A DNA stretch of 64,000 nt from Bacteroidota bacterium (GCA_020056225.1 JAGVIE010000002.1:1-64000), one strand, 5' to 3'. Counted from the first letter of the stretch, positions 9,401-20,111 are shown. The notes: generated by a model not told the origin, from the sequence alone. Program-made: numbers and translations.

Positions 9401-9412
9401 GGTTAAACCATT

Positions 9413-9931
9413 CTATAATAATTTCTTTGCCCGCAGTACAGCATCGATAACTTCGCGCACTGCACCGCGTCCGCCGTCAGCCAGCGTGACATAATCTACT
9501 TCTTTTCTTACCGCTTCGATAGCATCGGCAGGAGCGGTGCTGAAACCAACTTTGCGCAGCAGAGGAAGATCAAACTCATCATCACCGATAAAGCAAACAT
9601 CATCATACTGAAGATTATATTTGTTCTTGATGTTCTGAAATACCGATACTTTATCCTCCGAACCTTGATATACATCCGCGATCTCCAGTCTTTTCGCCCG
9701 CAGACTTGTGACCTTCGATGTGCGTCCCGAGATGATTGAAAATTTCAGTCCTTTACCTCGGGCACGAAATATACCGTATCCATCGTGCACGTTGAATTTT
9801 TTAGATTCTATTCCATCGGAACTATAAATTATAGAGCCGTCCGTTAGTACTCCGTCGACATCCATGACTATCATGCGGATGCGTTTGAGTTTTTTTGACA
9901 GCGACGCGAGAGATTTCTTTTTAGATGCCAA
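9413..9931 (-). CDS. kdsC: 3-deoxy-D-manno-octulosonate 8-phosphate phosphatase
   Basis: A 172-residue HAD phosphatase without a cap domain. The nucleophile and acid/base are Asp24 and Asp26 in 'VMDVDGVLTDG', with 'SGRTSKV' as motif II and 'CFIGDDEFDLPLL' as the Mg-binding motif IV. KdsC releases phosphate from Kdo-8-P to give Kdo. The N-terminal lysine-rich tail of about 19 residues is a little longer than usual. The start overlaps the 3' end of kdsA by 11 nt. Confidence 0.93.
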   Translation of the reverse strand: MASKKKSLASLSKKLKRIRMIVMDVDGVLTDGSIIYSSDGIESKKFNVHDGYGIFRARGKGLKFSIISGRTSKVTSLRAKRLEIADVYQGSEDKVSVFQNIKNKYNLQYDDVCFIGDDEFDLPLLRKVGFSTAPADAIEAVRKEVDYVTLADGGRGAVREVIDAVLRAKKLL

Positions 9932-10751
9932 ATTTTTCCTTCACGATATTATCAATTGAGACAACTTGCTTTACTAAACTTTCAAGCATGCTTAATTTAA
10001 GCTGACTGGCAGAATCGCTCAGCGCGCGTTTCGGATCGGGGTGCGTTTCAATAAAAAGACCGTCTAATCCAGCGGCAACACCTGCACGAGCTATCGGGAA
10101 GATGAACTCAGGTTGACCGCCGGTTTCATTCTTTCCGCCACCAGGTAATTGAACCGAGTGAGTCGCATCCAATATCACCGGGTAACCTAACTTCCGCATA
10201 ATAGTCAGCGAGCGCATATCGACAATAAGATTATGATAGCCGAAAGAAGCGCCGCGCTCCGTGAGCATAATTTTTTTATTCCCGGTCATCTCAACCTTTT
10301 GTGCCTGATGCTTCATATCTTCCGGCGCCATGAACTGCCCCTTCTTGATATTGACAACTTTTCCTGTTTGTCCTGCCGCTTGCAACAGTTCGGTTTGTCT
10401 ACAAAGGAATGCCGGAATTTGGAGAATGTCCGCAACCTCAGCCGCAACCTCAACTTCAATCTCCGAATGAATGTCTGTTAATATAGGAACATTAAATTCT
10501 TTTTTAACGTCGGCAAGAATAGCAAGCGATTCTTCCATCCCTAAAGTGGAAAATGATTTGCCGCTTGTTCGGTTAGCTTTTTTGTACGATGCTTTAAAGA
10601 TGAACGGGATACGGTGTTTCTTCGCGATCTTCTGAATTTGTTCCGCAGTCCTGAAAACCATCTCCCTGCTTTCGACTACGCACGGTCCGGCAATAAGAAC
10701 AAGAGGATTACCACCACCGATTTTGATTTTACCTATTTTGATCATATCCAT
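9921..10751 (-). CDS. kdsA: 3-deoxy-8-phosphooctulonate synthase
   Basis: 276 residues, the usual KdsA length. It condenses phosphoenolpyruvate with arabinose 5-phosphate. Visible hallmarks are 'LIAGPCVVESREM', 'FKASYKKANRTSGKSF', 'PILTDIHSEIE', 'LQIPAFLCRQTELL', 'KKGQFMAPEDMKHQ' and 'DATHSVQLPGG'. 'CRQTELL' and 'DATHSVQ' separate it from DAHP synthases. It is the first gene of the kdsA-kdsC-kdsD-lptC-lptA-lptB operon; the promoter should lie in about 10752-10870. A GGATGG stretch just before the ATG may serve as the ribosome-binding site. Confidence 0.95.
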   Translation of the reverse strand: MDMIKIGKIKIGGGNPLVLIAGPCVVESREMVFRTAEQIQKIAKKHRIPFIFKASYKKANRTSGKSFSTLGMEESLAILADVKKEFNVPILTDIHSEIEVEVAAEVADILQIPAFLCRQTELLQAAGQTGKVVNIKKGQFMAPEDMKHQAQKVEMTGNKKIMLTERGASFGYHNLIVDMRSLTIMRKLGYPVILDATHSVQLPGGGKNETGGQPEFIFPIARAGVAAGLDGLFIETHPDPKRALSDSASQLKLSMLESLVKQVVSIDNIVKEKFGI

Positions 10752-10870
10752 CCATTCACGGAAATAAGCTTCAATCTAATTTGTGATAAAATTACGAAAA
10801 ATTCGGGTGATGTGCAATGAATGCAGATGAACAACGGACAGATGCAGAAACGGTGTTTTTTATGATGCAT

Positions 10871-10906
10871 CAAAAAGAGCGAGCCAACCTGTTTAGATTG
10901 GCTCAC
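10871..10906 (-). terminator. Rho-independent terminator of the 10933-15180 gene
   Basis: Read on the minus strand, the stem GAGCCAA (10904-10898) pairs with TTGGCTC (10887-10881) across a 10-nt loop, followed by a short run of Ts (10876-10872). It lies 27 nt beyond the stop of the large sorted protein. Confidence 0.75.
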
Positions 10907-10932
10907 TTAGACGCTGAATTCGAAATGCAAAA

Positions 10933-13900
10933 TTACTTCATCAAAATCATTTTCCTAATCTGACTAAACGACTTTGAAGGATCGGCTTGGCTCGAAGCTT
11001 CGAGCCGATATACATAAACCCCGCTTGCAACGCTTTTGCCGGAGAGGTCATCTGAATTCCACTCAACCGATTTATATCCTGCCTCCTGAACCTCATCAAC
11101 AATCGATGTTACTTCCTGCCCAAGCAAATTATAGACTTTCAATTTCACATAACTGTCGATTGGCAATTGGTAATTGATAACCGTTGATGGGTTAAAGGGG
11201 TTGGGATAATTCTGGCGAAGTGCAAATTCTTTTGGAATTTCATTCACTTTTATTTGAGCTGGTGGCGGTTGTGGTGGCTTTTCTGTTGTTGAGATGATTT
11301 TAATACTACTTCGATTTACTATTTCTTGGGACGATGAAAGAATAAGTTTCCCAGCCTGGTTTGTCTTTATCCAATATCCCTGACCGGGTGCGATAATGGT
11401 AGATGTAAGATAATTAGAGCCGCTAATGTAGCAGAAAAACTGCGAAGTAATTATTTGGGGAGGAATACTGATTATAGTACTATCAGCTACAGAGTCAGAG
11501 ATTGAGCCAATCATATTCCATCCTTTTTCCACACAAACTGTTTCGATGTCTACAGAATAACCACTGAGCTGGTTGATTTGATCACTTCTATATTTTACCC
11601 AATATCCTTTACCAAGAAGGATTGTATCAGATGAAACATATGATCCCTGATAAGCAAAGGCAGATGAATTGGAGGTGGGATAAATGATTTCCTTTCGATT
11701 ATCTTGCACTAAGAAGGGAATTGAAATTAAATTCCAGCCTTCGGAAATATTAAGGTTGAAGCTCCTTATGTTATCAACTTGGTTCGAATATCCACTTTCG
11801 TTGGAACTACTATCAACAGCTGTAATACGAAAATAATATTTTATCCCTCGTTTCAAACCAATCAGCAGTTTAGTACTCGCCGAGTTATCTGTTGAGTCAA
11901 TTAAAATAATCGGGTTCGGCGCTGTGTCAGAGTATATACGGTAGCGATTAATATCAGGTTCAGTGTTACTTTCCCAGTGTAAAGTTGCGCGATCACTTTT
12001 TGGACTTACAGTGAGGTTATCTGGTGAAGAAGGTGCCTGACTATCCTCAACGTAGGTTATTCCCAACGATGAGCAAGTGGATGTTCCGGCAATATTAGTA
12101 GCCGAAGCAAAGAATATTGTTGTCGAATTATCAGCAACGTTAACTGTTGTTTCAAATGATCCGTTACTATCGGCAGATGTCGTTGCAATAGGCAGAGCAG
12201 CACAATCATTCGCATATATGTTTACCATTGAAAGTGCTTCCGCATGCCCGCTGATAATCGGATTATTATTGTTTGATGGAGAAGATGGAGAAATTCCTGT
12301 AATTAATGGAGCGTTTGGGAATTGTTTGTTCCCAAAATTAATACCGGGAACAAGTCGACTCGAAAAATCAGTATCCACAATCCGATAACCAAGAGATGCA
12401 AATTCACCTGTGAGAACAAAATTATTCAATTTTCCGACTGAGTCAGCAACCGCTGTTATTGAGCCAAAATTATACGCTGAGTTGGCTGTAAACTGGACTG
12501 ATACAACATTTGAGTACGCAGAAAGAATTGATGTGCCATCCTTAATACTATGTAATGGATCGGGGATCGTGTATGCGGTATAAGATCCGCCACCGCCCCC
12601 CCACATTACAGATAATGTTTTGTATCTGTAGGCATCGGCTGCCAAAGTATCTAAATGTTTAATAAGCTGATTGAAATTATTTATAACGGAATCACGCTTA
12701 GATAATAGAGGAATCATAGATGGTGCTGTTTGTCCCCACCCAGTGCGATAATTTTCATTTACAAAATATAATCCCGCCGGAAGATTAGTTAGGTGATATG
12801 CGCCTGATGAATCTGTCGTGGTTGAATCAGTTACTGGACCACCTGCGAATACTTTCCAATCTGGAACCCCTTGCTCACCCGGATCTTGAATACCATTTAG
12901 ATTATCATCAGAAAATATTATCCCCTGGATTTTTGTCGGCTGTGTATTCCCAAAATCACGATAAACCACGCCAGTGTAACCATACTCAAAGAAATTATTG
13001 ACATCCATGAACTGACTTCCCGGTTCCTGCCGAATGTATAGATTACCTGAATATGTTAAAGCAGTCCAACCAAATGAATCTATGGACATGCTAATCGTCG
13101 CAGGTGAATATTTTGATGAGTGCGCCATAAGAGAAATATATTGAGGTGCTACAGAACTAACCTCGTAAGTAGCTTCTGAATCGGATTGATAGATTGTTAG
13201 TATAGCAAAACCCGTATAATAACCTCCGCCACCTCCCAAACCGTACGGCGTCATTTTGTAATACCAGGCAATTTGAGCAAGATACTGGAGATGTTGTATC
13301 ATGAGCATTGTACTTGAATAAATATCTTCTATCGAAGTCGGGGTCGACGATGGGTAAGATTGGATCCATTCTGTGATACTGTCTTGTGTCAATGAATATG
13401 TACCCCAGGGAAAATCTCTAAGAACATAGTCACCATTTGCATCCGTGACCGCAAATGTATCAATCGGTCCGTGAAGGTTAACTCTAAAACCAGCTAAACC
13501 AATTTTAGAATCTTTATAATCGGTAAAAACTTTTCCGCGAATTTCAAAAGGTACATTACCGAAATCTTTTCCGATGGATATTGAATCTTGTGATGTAATT
13601 CTTATTTGCCACATACCCTGGCTAATATTTGTGACAGAGGGAAATAATCCATTGCTGTCACAAGTTGCAACGAATTGACCCGGAGATATCAATGAAGAAG
13701 TAGCAAAAAAACTTATCGAGTAAGGATTGCTGATTGATCGAGTAAAAGTCGCATAGGGATTATTCGTTAGTGATGATGGAATAGTATATCCAAAATAAGA
13801 ACCATTGCCACCACCTTGAGATGCGGGTTTAACCCTGTAATTATAAGCATCTTGGGCTAATGCCACGAAATGTTTGAATATTTGAATCTGACCACGTTGC

Positions 13901-15180
13901 TTTAATGAGTCTATTGTACTCATCAACGATGCAGGATAACTCTGAGACCAGCTTGTTCGGAAATCCTGAGTGACAAGATAATTACCGATCGGTAAACTGT
14001 TAAACGAATAATTACCTGATTGATCGCTTGCCGTTGAATCATCTACGGTTCCGTATAACCGTATCTTCCAGTTCGGTAAACCGGATTCACCTGCATCTTT
14101 AATTCCGTTCTTATTTACATCCCAGAATTGACAACCTTGAATATTGCTGCCTAAACTTATATTAATTTGATAATCTTTCCTAACAATCAAACCATTTCCG
14201 TCGGTTAAAGTAACGACAATGGTATCATGCCCCACAGTTGCCGGAATACCTGAAAGAACACCACTGCTCGATAGCGATAACCAGGACGGTAAAATATTTG
14301 CTGCAATGGAATATGGAGGCGTGCCACCCGAAGCAGTTATTATTTGATGATATTCTCTCCCGGTGACCGCATTTGGCAACGCATAGGGATTCAACGTCAG
14401 CCAAGATAAAACAACATTCATTGCATTGTTTATGGCTTCACTTGAATAATAAACATCTGCAGATGTCGTCATTGTGACTTTACCTTGTCCTGACTCATTA
14501 GGTCCTATACTGAGGATGGACCCTATACAAAGGGAAGTTCCGTACATCCTAACATTATCGGCTATAATTATTCCCTTGAAGGTACCAGTTATATACTTAA
14601 ACAAGGATTTTTTAGAAGTAGTATGAACAATAATAATTCCTTGCCCATTTATTACGGGAATAGATGCCGTATCTACTTCAATGTATGTAACACCGGATAA
14701 CGGTTGAATTAGTTGAGATAAATTAGTTACATACTGACTGCCGGTCTTACCACTGATAGCGAAAGCTTTTAATGCTCCCTCGGGTAATCCTAAGACACTG
14801 TCAGGCGATTGTGGAAATCCACCACTGAGATATTGAAAAGAAAGTGCGACATCAGGATTAGCCGGGAAGGATGGTGAATAATCAATTCCATTAGCAGTTC
14901 CACCTATTTGGGACGGACTAAACTGATTTAAAAATGAGGTCGTCCATACACCGTAAGTTCCGTTGCTGGATGATAAAAGTAGATTACCATTACTATCGTG
15001 GTCTCTACCATCTATTACAACACCACTACTGGTTTCAATAGTATCACTTGCACTTACAGCAGCTTTAATTGCTGGTGGAAATGTGGATTGTCCGAAAAGA
15101 AAATTAAGTGAATAAAGTAAGAGAATAGATGTCAATCCGATATGTTTTAGTTCAAATATTTTCACGCCCTGCCTCATCAT
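10933..15180 (-). CDS. giant secreted multidomain protein with T9SS sorting domain
   Basis: 1415 residues. Order: signal peptide (to about 31, 'LLYSLNFLFGQ'); an N-terminal beta region of about 220 residues resembling pilus or choice-of-anchor domains; a putative Ig (He_PIG-like) domain ('PYALPNAVTGREYHQIITASGGTPPY'); three SdrD-B-like modules near 345, 545 and 750 ('DVNKNGIKDAGESGLPNWKI', 'GLAGFRVNLHGPIDTFAVTD', 'DDNLNGIQDPGEQGVPDWKV'), each followed by a unique beta insert; an Ig-like and an FN3 domain; a 'GWNLISIPF' domain; and a sorting CTD. Probably a surface adhesin or structural protein. The CTD DNA is nearly identical to that of the next gene. Confidence 0.85.
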   Translation of the reverse strand: MMRQGVKIFELKHIGLTSILLLYSLNFLFGQSTFPPAIKAAVSASDTIETSSGVVIDGRDHDSNGNLLLSSSNGTYGVWTTSFLNQFSPSQIGGTANGIDYSPSFPANPDVALSFQYLSGGFPQSPDSVLGLPEGALKAFAISGKTGSQYVTNLSQLIQPLSGVTYIEVDTASIPVINGQGIIIVHTTSKKSLFKYITGTFKGIIIADNVRMYGTSLCIGSILSIGPNESGQGKVTMTTSADVYYSSEAINNAMNVVLSWLTLNPYALPNAVTGREYHQIITASGGTPPYSIAANILPSWLSLSSSGVLSGIPATVGHDTIVVTLTDGNGLIVRKDYQINISLGSNIQGCQFWDVNKNGIKDAGESGLPNWKIRLYGTVDDSTASDQSGNYSFNSLPIGNYLVTQDFRTSWSQSYPASLMSTIDSLKQRGQIQIFKHFVALAQDAYNYRVKPASQGGGNGSYFGYTIPSSLTNNPYATFTRSISNPYSISFFATSSLISPGQFVATCDSNGLFPSVTNISQGMWQIRITSQDSISIGKDFGNVPFEIRGKVFTDYKDSKIGLAGFRVNLHGPIDTFAVTDANGDYVLRDFPWGTYSLTQDSITEWIQSYPSSTPTSIEDIYSSTMLMIQHLQYLAQIAWYYKMTPYGLGGGGGYYTGFAILTIYQSDSEATYEVSSVAPQYISLMAHSSKYSPATISMSIDSFGWTALTYSGNLYIRQEPGSQFMDVNNFFEYGYTGVVYRDFGNTQPTKIQGIIFSDDNLNGIQDPGEQGVPDWKVFAGGPVTDSTTTDSSGAYHLTNLPAGLYFVNENYRTGWGQTAPSMIPLLSKRDSVINNFNQLIKHLDTLAADAYRYKTLSVMWGGGGGSYTAYTIPDPLHSIKDGTSILSAYSNVVSVQFTANSAYNFGSITAVADSVGKLNNFVLTGEFASLGYRIVDTDFSSRLVPGINFGNKQFPNAPLITGISPSSPSNNNNPIISGHAEALSMVNIYANDCAALPIATTSADSNGSFETTVNVADNSTTIFFASATNIAGTSTCSSLGITYVEDSQAPSSPDNLTVSPKSDRATLHWESNTEPDINRYRIYSDTAPNPIILIDSTDNSASTKLLIGLKRGIKYYFRITAVDSSSNESGYSNQVDNIRSFNLNISEGWNLISIPFLVQDNRKEIIYPTSNSSAFAYQGSYVSSDTILLGKGYWVKYRSDQINQLSGYSVDIETVCVEKGWNMIGSISDSVADSTIISIPPQIITSQFFCYISGSNYLTSTIIAPGQGYWIKTNQAGKLILSSSQEIVNRSSIKIISTTEKPPQPPPAQIKVNEIPKEFALRQNYPNPFNPSTVINYQLPIDSYVKLKVYNLLGQEVTSIVDEVQEAGYKSVEWNSDDLSGKSVASGVYVYRLEASSQADPSKSFSQIRKMILMK

Positions 15181-15491
15181 CTTGATAGATGTTCTCGCTT
15201 AATTGTCATTATCAAAGTGAGATTAATATATAAATTGATTCTAATATAATCAATGCCGATTTCTAATAATTGATAAAGGGCACAAATTCGAATGATTCTT
15301 CTGGAAATGACTTGAAAATCGCCTACAATTATAATGTCAAGCGAAACAAGGTAAAATCAATTCATCTTATCTCTCGCACTTTCAAGTAATCAGTCCATTC
15401 TATCTGAAATAAAAACCTCCAGATAAATATTATATATCCTGGAGGTGATAGAATTGCTATTAGCTATTGGCTATTAGCCTTTGGTTTATGG
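15181..15491. other. 311-nt gap between two minus-strand sorted-protein genes
   Basis: No open gene is seen. It holds the terminator at 15411-15446 and a stretch (15450-15490) of near-repeats 'attagctattggctattagc' of a kind often left by strand slippage. The part next to 15180 is AT-rich and should carry the promoter of the 1415-residue protein, but I could not fix its boxes. Confidence 0.6.
15411..15446 (-). terminator. Rho-independent terminator of the M6 protease gene
   Basis: On the minus strand ACCTCCAG (15446-15439) pairs with CTGGAGGT (15422-15415) around a 16-nt AT-rich loop, then TTTTT follows (15415-15411). It lies about 45 nt beyond the stop of the M6-domain gene. Confidence 0.8.
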
Positions 15492-18400
15492 TTATCTCAC
15501 AAGCAGCATTTTCTTTACCTCAGTGAAATTACCTGCGTGCAGTTTATAATAGTACACACCGCTCGGCACCGCGCTTGCATCCCACACTGCCTCGTGGTAA
15601 CCTGCAAGCTGTTCTCCATCTACTAAAGTTGCTACTTCCTGCCCAAGCAAATTATAGACTTTCAATTTCACATAACTGTCGATTGGCAATAGGTAATTGA
15701 TAACCGTTGTTGGGTTGAAGGGATTGGGATAGTTTTGCTGTAGAGCGAATTCTTCCGGAGTTTCCACCGGAGAAGACAATGACAACCTGAGCTTAATTTC
15801 GGATTCCGGATTGGAGATTTGGATCGTTCCAATTTTTCCCATCTCAATTATTTTGTCATCGATTTGAAGCGATGAGTAAACCGTTTGCTCTTTGATATCC
15901 CAATTGAGAGTAAGCGGCGATACAGCCCCATTCAACAGAATGGGGAATGTTTGGTTTTGATCGTTCCACACCTCGATATTTCTTTGCGATGAGAACCGTA
16001 CATCGAACACACCGGATGGCGGAGGAGGCGGAAATTCATACGATGTGAAATCGATTTGCTTTTGGCGCGAAGTGAAGTACAAAATTCGTTTCCTTCCTTT
16101 CGCATCGGTAAATATTATATTTGAAATTCCTTCATCGCCGGCAGCTTTCGAATTAATCAAACCTCCCGCGAACTTCCTATCGTTTTCATATGCTGCTTTT
16201 TCAACCGATGGAGACGCCAAAGTTGAACTCAATATTATCTTGCCTGTGGTATCTGATTTAAGCCAATATCCGTAACCCGGCACAATGGTATCTGCATTGA
16301 AATATCCTATATCATTTGAATACCCTATAACACCCGAGAGAACAGTAACCGGTGAAATCTTCGTTAAGCTCGATGCCGGAACCGGGTATGTAAGAGTACC
16401 GACCATATTCCATCGGGATTTCAACGCGAGGGTATCGAACGGGATATCTTCCCCATCGATGTAGATAGTTTGCTCAGCCGGAAATTTCATCCAGTAGCCG
16501 AGACCTTCCTGTAATGTGTCTGCAGTCTGATAACCTTCATTGTAATAAAAAGCGTCCGATTGGCAAGCATCGAAAATTGAATTCTTATGATAATCGGAAA
16601 CCTTTAATGGAACCGATAACATATTCCATCCGGCATCTAAATGAATTCCCTGAAAACGAATCATCAGTTCAACCGGAACGGATGCTTGAGGCAAAACGGG
16701 ATCATTGCTATCGATTTTTAACACCAGATGATTAATACCGAGTCGCCGATTCGCACACAATTTCATGATTACATCTGTCGAACTGCCCGGGCTGACAACT
16801 CCATTCGGAGGCGAAACGATAGAAACATAATCTTTAGAAAAACTTAGAGTCTGATATATAACGCTCGTATTTGCGAGGGTCGGACTGATCGAAAGGGGCG
16901 GCGGGATATAATAGTATAATCCGCTGGAATATATTTTCCCCCACAATGTATCTATCGGCAGCGTCCTCGGCTGACGATAAAAAGTAACAGAATCCCGGCT
17001 CGTAAGAGCGATAAAGTAATATTTCCCCGGTAATAAAGTTGTATTCATCGGACCGGACGGGTAGAATCGTCTTCCTACTCCTGAATTCATCTGGAGCTTC
17101 ACATTAATCCGATTAAAGGGACCGGTCTTTGCACTCGATTCATAGACGACAAAATACAATTCGGTTGAATTATTAATGCTCAGGAAAAATTTTATCTCGC
17201 TAAGCATAGATCGTTCTTTAACACTCCAGACATTTCCACGAATGGCTAATTTTCCGCTCAATGCAGTTATGGTATCTCCGATATCAATATTATCCTGACC
17301 AACCGAGATATCATAGAGCAGATCGCCCAAGCCCGTGTTGGATATCCTCAGCGCTGTTGTGAGACTATCTCCCCGATGTAAGGAATATTTCAACGTATCA
17401 GCATCTATGGCAATAGCAGGAGGATAAACTCCACGACCGGTTAGTTGGATAGTGATGATTGAATCTTGCGGATCGTTGCTGTGGATGGTTAGATGGCTCG
17501 ATAAATTTCCAGCCCGATCTGGAGTGAAGGAAACAACGATTGGCAGATTACTCTTTGGTAAAACAGTAAGACTGGTTTGATTTACAGAAAAGGCGGGATT
17601 ATCTGTTGATATGGAATTACAATCTAATGTAAGCGATCCTTTGTTTTTTATGATGATTGTATCTGCATGTATCGAATCGACAATAAGATCGCCAAAATCA
17701 ATCGTATCCGGTAAACCTGAAATACTCGCCTGATCAAATACGGTGAAAGTAAACGGGATAGACACTATACTTTCATCCAGGTCGTTACTTGAAATATAAA
17801 CAGCGCCATTGTAACTACCCGCTGTCAAGCTATCGGTAGAGAATTTTAGCGTAACATTTTGACTCTCGCCTGATAGAATAGTGCCTGCAGAAGGTTCTGC
17901 TGATAACCACTTAGGCAGTAACCGGAATTCAACCGCTAAATTACTTTTTAAATATGAATAATATGTACCGACTTTAAGCCCAATATTCCTCTCAGCATTT
18001 TGGATACCAACTACACCGCCCGGCTGGCCATTCATTTTCAGATATTGAAAAACAATTCTTCCATCTTCATGCAGAATAATTTCCATAGTATAATCCGGAG
18101 AACTACCGCCGCTTTTTCCCCAATCCTGATATTCAACGATGAACCTATGATTTGCCGTGTCGGAGAGATAATAGCAAGTACCAATCGGTACAAGGTCTGC
18201 CGCCATAATAGCAACCATATTCGATGGGTTCCACTCGGATGGCAGTGAGGAAAAGAATGGTATCCACGCCCCATCCATTGTAAAACTGATAAACCCGCTC
18301 GAATTTATTGAGACTTGATTGAATGTGTTCCCGTAATATTTGAAATCAAATCCAAGTGGAATAAATCCGGATCCACGCAAATATGTAAGCGCAACAGGCG

Positions 18401-20111
18401 TTCCATCTCCGCTTATATCGATCCAATCGAAAACGGGACCTCCGGACTGATCCGAATCCATCCATGAATAACCGAAAGCATCCGGTCCGCCGGAAGCATT
18501 GAGCTTTGGATTTTTCTCGTCGGAAAATTCACTCTGAATCGCCACAGAAGAAGACCCGGCTTGAAATTTATTGGTTGCGAAGTATTCATTCATTGCGACA
18601 GATGGTGCTAACGGAATTTGATAATCCAGATCACCTAAACCTTTATTGCGAATCGTCATGGTTTGACTAACAGAATCGCCGGCACCTGCTGTTATGATGA
18701 AGGATGACGGGGCAACATCGATATCCGGCGGTATAATTTTCACGGCAAAATCTGCGGTCATTGTCGGCGCTGAGTTACTGATATTTGAAACTGAGACGTA
18801 CGTTCTTTTATCCAAATAATCATTACTGTTCGGTACGGAGTGATTATCGAATCGTGTATTCGAAGTCGATCCCGGATACGGATCGCCTCCATCGGCACCA
18901 TTTTGATATTTTTCTAAATCCCAAAGACCGTCTGCTTGTTCCAAAGCAACTTTGTAATGGCCGGATGTTGTATACCCCGGATACCACTGGTTATTATTAT
19001 CCGACCGATAGTCGTCGATATGATATATGCATAATCCATCACCGGGCAAAAATACATCATATCCTGTACGCCGGCGATTTTCTACCAAATAATATTCATT
19101 GTTCGCGGAACCCTCCGTCCACAAGCGATAAATGATACCGCTATCCTCAACAGAGGAAATGCTGATCTGAGCAGTATCGGAAATAATATTTATTTGAGAT
19201 GCAAAACCCATCTGATAAAGCGACCATGCGTCGGGATGTGCCGGTGAACTGCCAAGCGAACCGTTCCAGCTCCCTCCTGCCATTAAACTCCAGGCACCGA
19301 TTCCATCAGAATCGTAATTGTAATCATAGAGATCGGGAAGTCCGAAGATTGCATGACCGGCTTCATGAGCATACACTCCGCAAGTCATATCGCCGGGATT
19401 GCTCCAGTATTCCGGTTCCATTGAATATATATATGCACGTACACCATCTACCAACTGAGGCGTCGATGTACCCCACTGATGCGACCAAATATCGTTTGCA
19501 TTTCCTGTGTATTCCGCCCCTTGTCCGGCATGTATAATGAATAACGCATCCACATAACCATCGTTATCGTTATCATATTGCGAAAAATCAACGGCGTTAT
19601 TCGCCGCCGCGATAGCATCTTCGGCAAGTTTCTGTGCATTCTGCGGATAGCTTCCAAAACCGTTCTGACCGTTAACATAATAACTGTACAACTGAGGCGC
19701 ATCCATCCAATCCATCGAACTCGGAAAGTTTACAGTTACTACATCGAGTGTTCCCCGCGAGACTTCACTAAAGTAACTACGAAGTGTATTGCCGTTGACG
19801 CCATACAGGAGACTATCAAAATATACTATCGGTGTAAGAGAAATGTTATCAGTGAATTTAACGAAGATAGCAATTGCTTTGAATGTTGACGAATGACTTC
19901 CATCAAGTAATTTATCATTTCGTTTAGATGATATTTTAGAGAAAGAATTAATACCACGCTGCAATGCTTCCCCTCGATTAGCCAGATGATAAGGAAGAAC
20001 GATTTCCTTTTCCTTGATCATTTTTTTAACTCGCGGATGAGGTGGAACTGAACTTACTACTATATTATGCAGGATTAACGACAAGATTATTATAAAGATG
20101 ACTTTAGGCAT
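15492..20111 (-). CDS. M6-family (immune inhibitor A-like) secreted metalloprotease with T9SS sorting domain
   Basis: 1539 residues from the ATG at 20111, chosen because a signal peptide follows (PKVIFIIILSLILHNIVVSS); a longer in-frame extension to 20342 lacks a signal and would overlap ispE. The M6 peptidase domain has the zinc motif 'HEAGHAIFGLPDLYD' (His249, Glu250, His253) and 'GAWSLMAGGSW'. Then come a lectin-like beta region, several 'ASH/Hydin-like' Ig modules ('DFGDLIVDSIHADTIIIKNKG', 'ISNTGLGDLLYDI'), a 'GWNMLSVPL' domain and a sorting CTD. Likely an extracellular or cell-surface protease; its substrate is unknown. Confidence 0.88.
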   Translation of the reverse strand: MPKVIFIIILSLILHNIVVSSVPPHPRVKKMIKEKEIVLPYHLANRGEALQRGINSFSKISSKRNDKLLDGSHSSTFKAIAIFVKFTDNISLTPIVYFDSLLYGVNGNTLRSYFSEVSRGTLDVVTVNFPSSMDWMDAPQLYSYYVNGQNGFGSYPQNAQKLAEDAIAAANNAVDFSQYDNDNDGYVDALFIIHAGQGAEYTGNANDIWSHQWGTSTPQLVDGVRAYIYSMEPEYWSNPGDMTCGVYAHEAGHAIFGLPDLYDYNYDSDGIGAWSLMAGGSWNGSLGSSPAHPDAWSLYQMGFASQINIISDTAQISISSVEDSGIIYRLWTEGSANNEYYLVENRRRTGYDVFLPGDGLCIYHIDDYRSDNNNQWYPGYTTSGHYKVALEQADGLWDLEKYQNGADGGDPYPGSTSNTRFDNHSVPNSNDYLDKRTYVSVSNISNSAPTMTADFAVKIIPPDIDVAPSSFIITAGAGDSVSQTMTIRNKGLGDLDYQIPLAPSVAMNEYFATNKFQAGSSSVAIQSEFSDEKNPKLNASGGPDAFGYSWMDSDQSGGPVFDWIDISGDGTPVALTYLRGSGFIPLGFDFKYYGNTFNQVSINSSGFISFTMDGAWIPFFSSLPSEWNPSNMVAIMAADLVPIGTCYYLSDTANHRFIVEYQDWGKSGGSSPDYTMEIILHEDGRIVFQYLKMNGQPGGVVGIQNAERNIGLKVGTYYSYLKSNLAVEFRLLPKWLSAEPSAGTILSGESQNVTLKFSTDSLTAGSYNGAVYISSNDLDESIVSIPFTFTVFDQASISGLPDTIDFGDLIVDSIHADTIIIKNKGSLTLDCNSISTDNPAFSVNQTSLTVLPKSNLPIVVSFTPDRAGNLSSHLTIHSNDPQDSIITIQLTGRGVYPPAIAIDADTLKYSLHRGDSLTTALRISNTGLGDLLYDISVGQDNIDIGDTITALSGKLAIRGNVWSVKERSMLSEIKFFLSINNSTELYFVVYESSAKTGPFNRINVKLQMNSGVGRRFYPSGPMNTTLLPGKYYFIALTSRDSVTFYRQPRTLPIDTLWGKIYSSGLYYYIPPPLSISPTLANTSVIYQTLSFSKDYVSIVSPPNGVVSPGSSTDVIMKLCANRRLGINHLVLKIDSNDPVLPQASVPVELMIRFQGIHLDAGWNMLSVPLKVSDYHKNSIFDACQSDAFYYNEGYQTADTLQEGLGYWMKFPAEQTIYIDGEDIPFDTLALKSRWNMVGTLTYPVPASSLTKISPVTVLSGVIGYSNDIGYFNADTIVPGYGYWLKSDTTGKIILSSTLASPSVEKAAYENDRKFAGGLINSKAAGDEGISNIIFTDAKGRKRILYFTSRQKQIDFTSYEFPPPPPSGVFDVRFSSQRNIEVWNDQNQTFPILLNGAVSPLTLNWDIKEQTVYSSLQIDDKIIEMGKIGTIQISNPESEIKLRLSLSSPVETPEEFALQQNYPNPFNPTTVINYLLPIDSYVKLKVYNLLGQEVATLVDGEQLAGYHEAVWDASAVPSGVYYYKLHAGNFTEVKKMLLVR

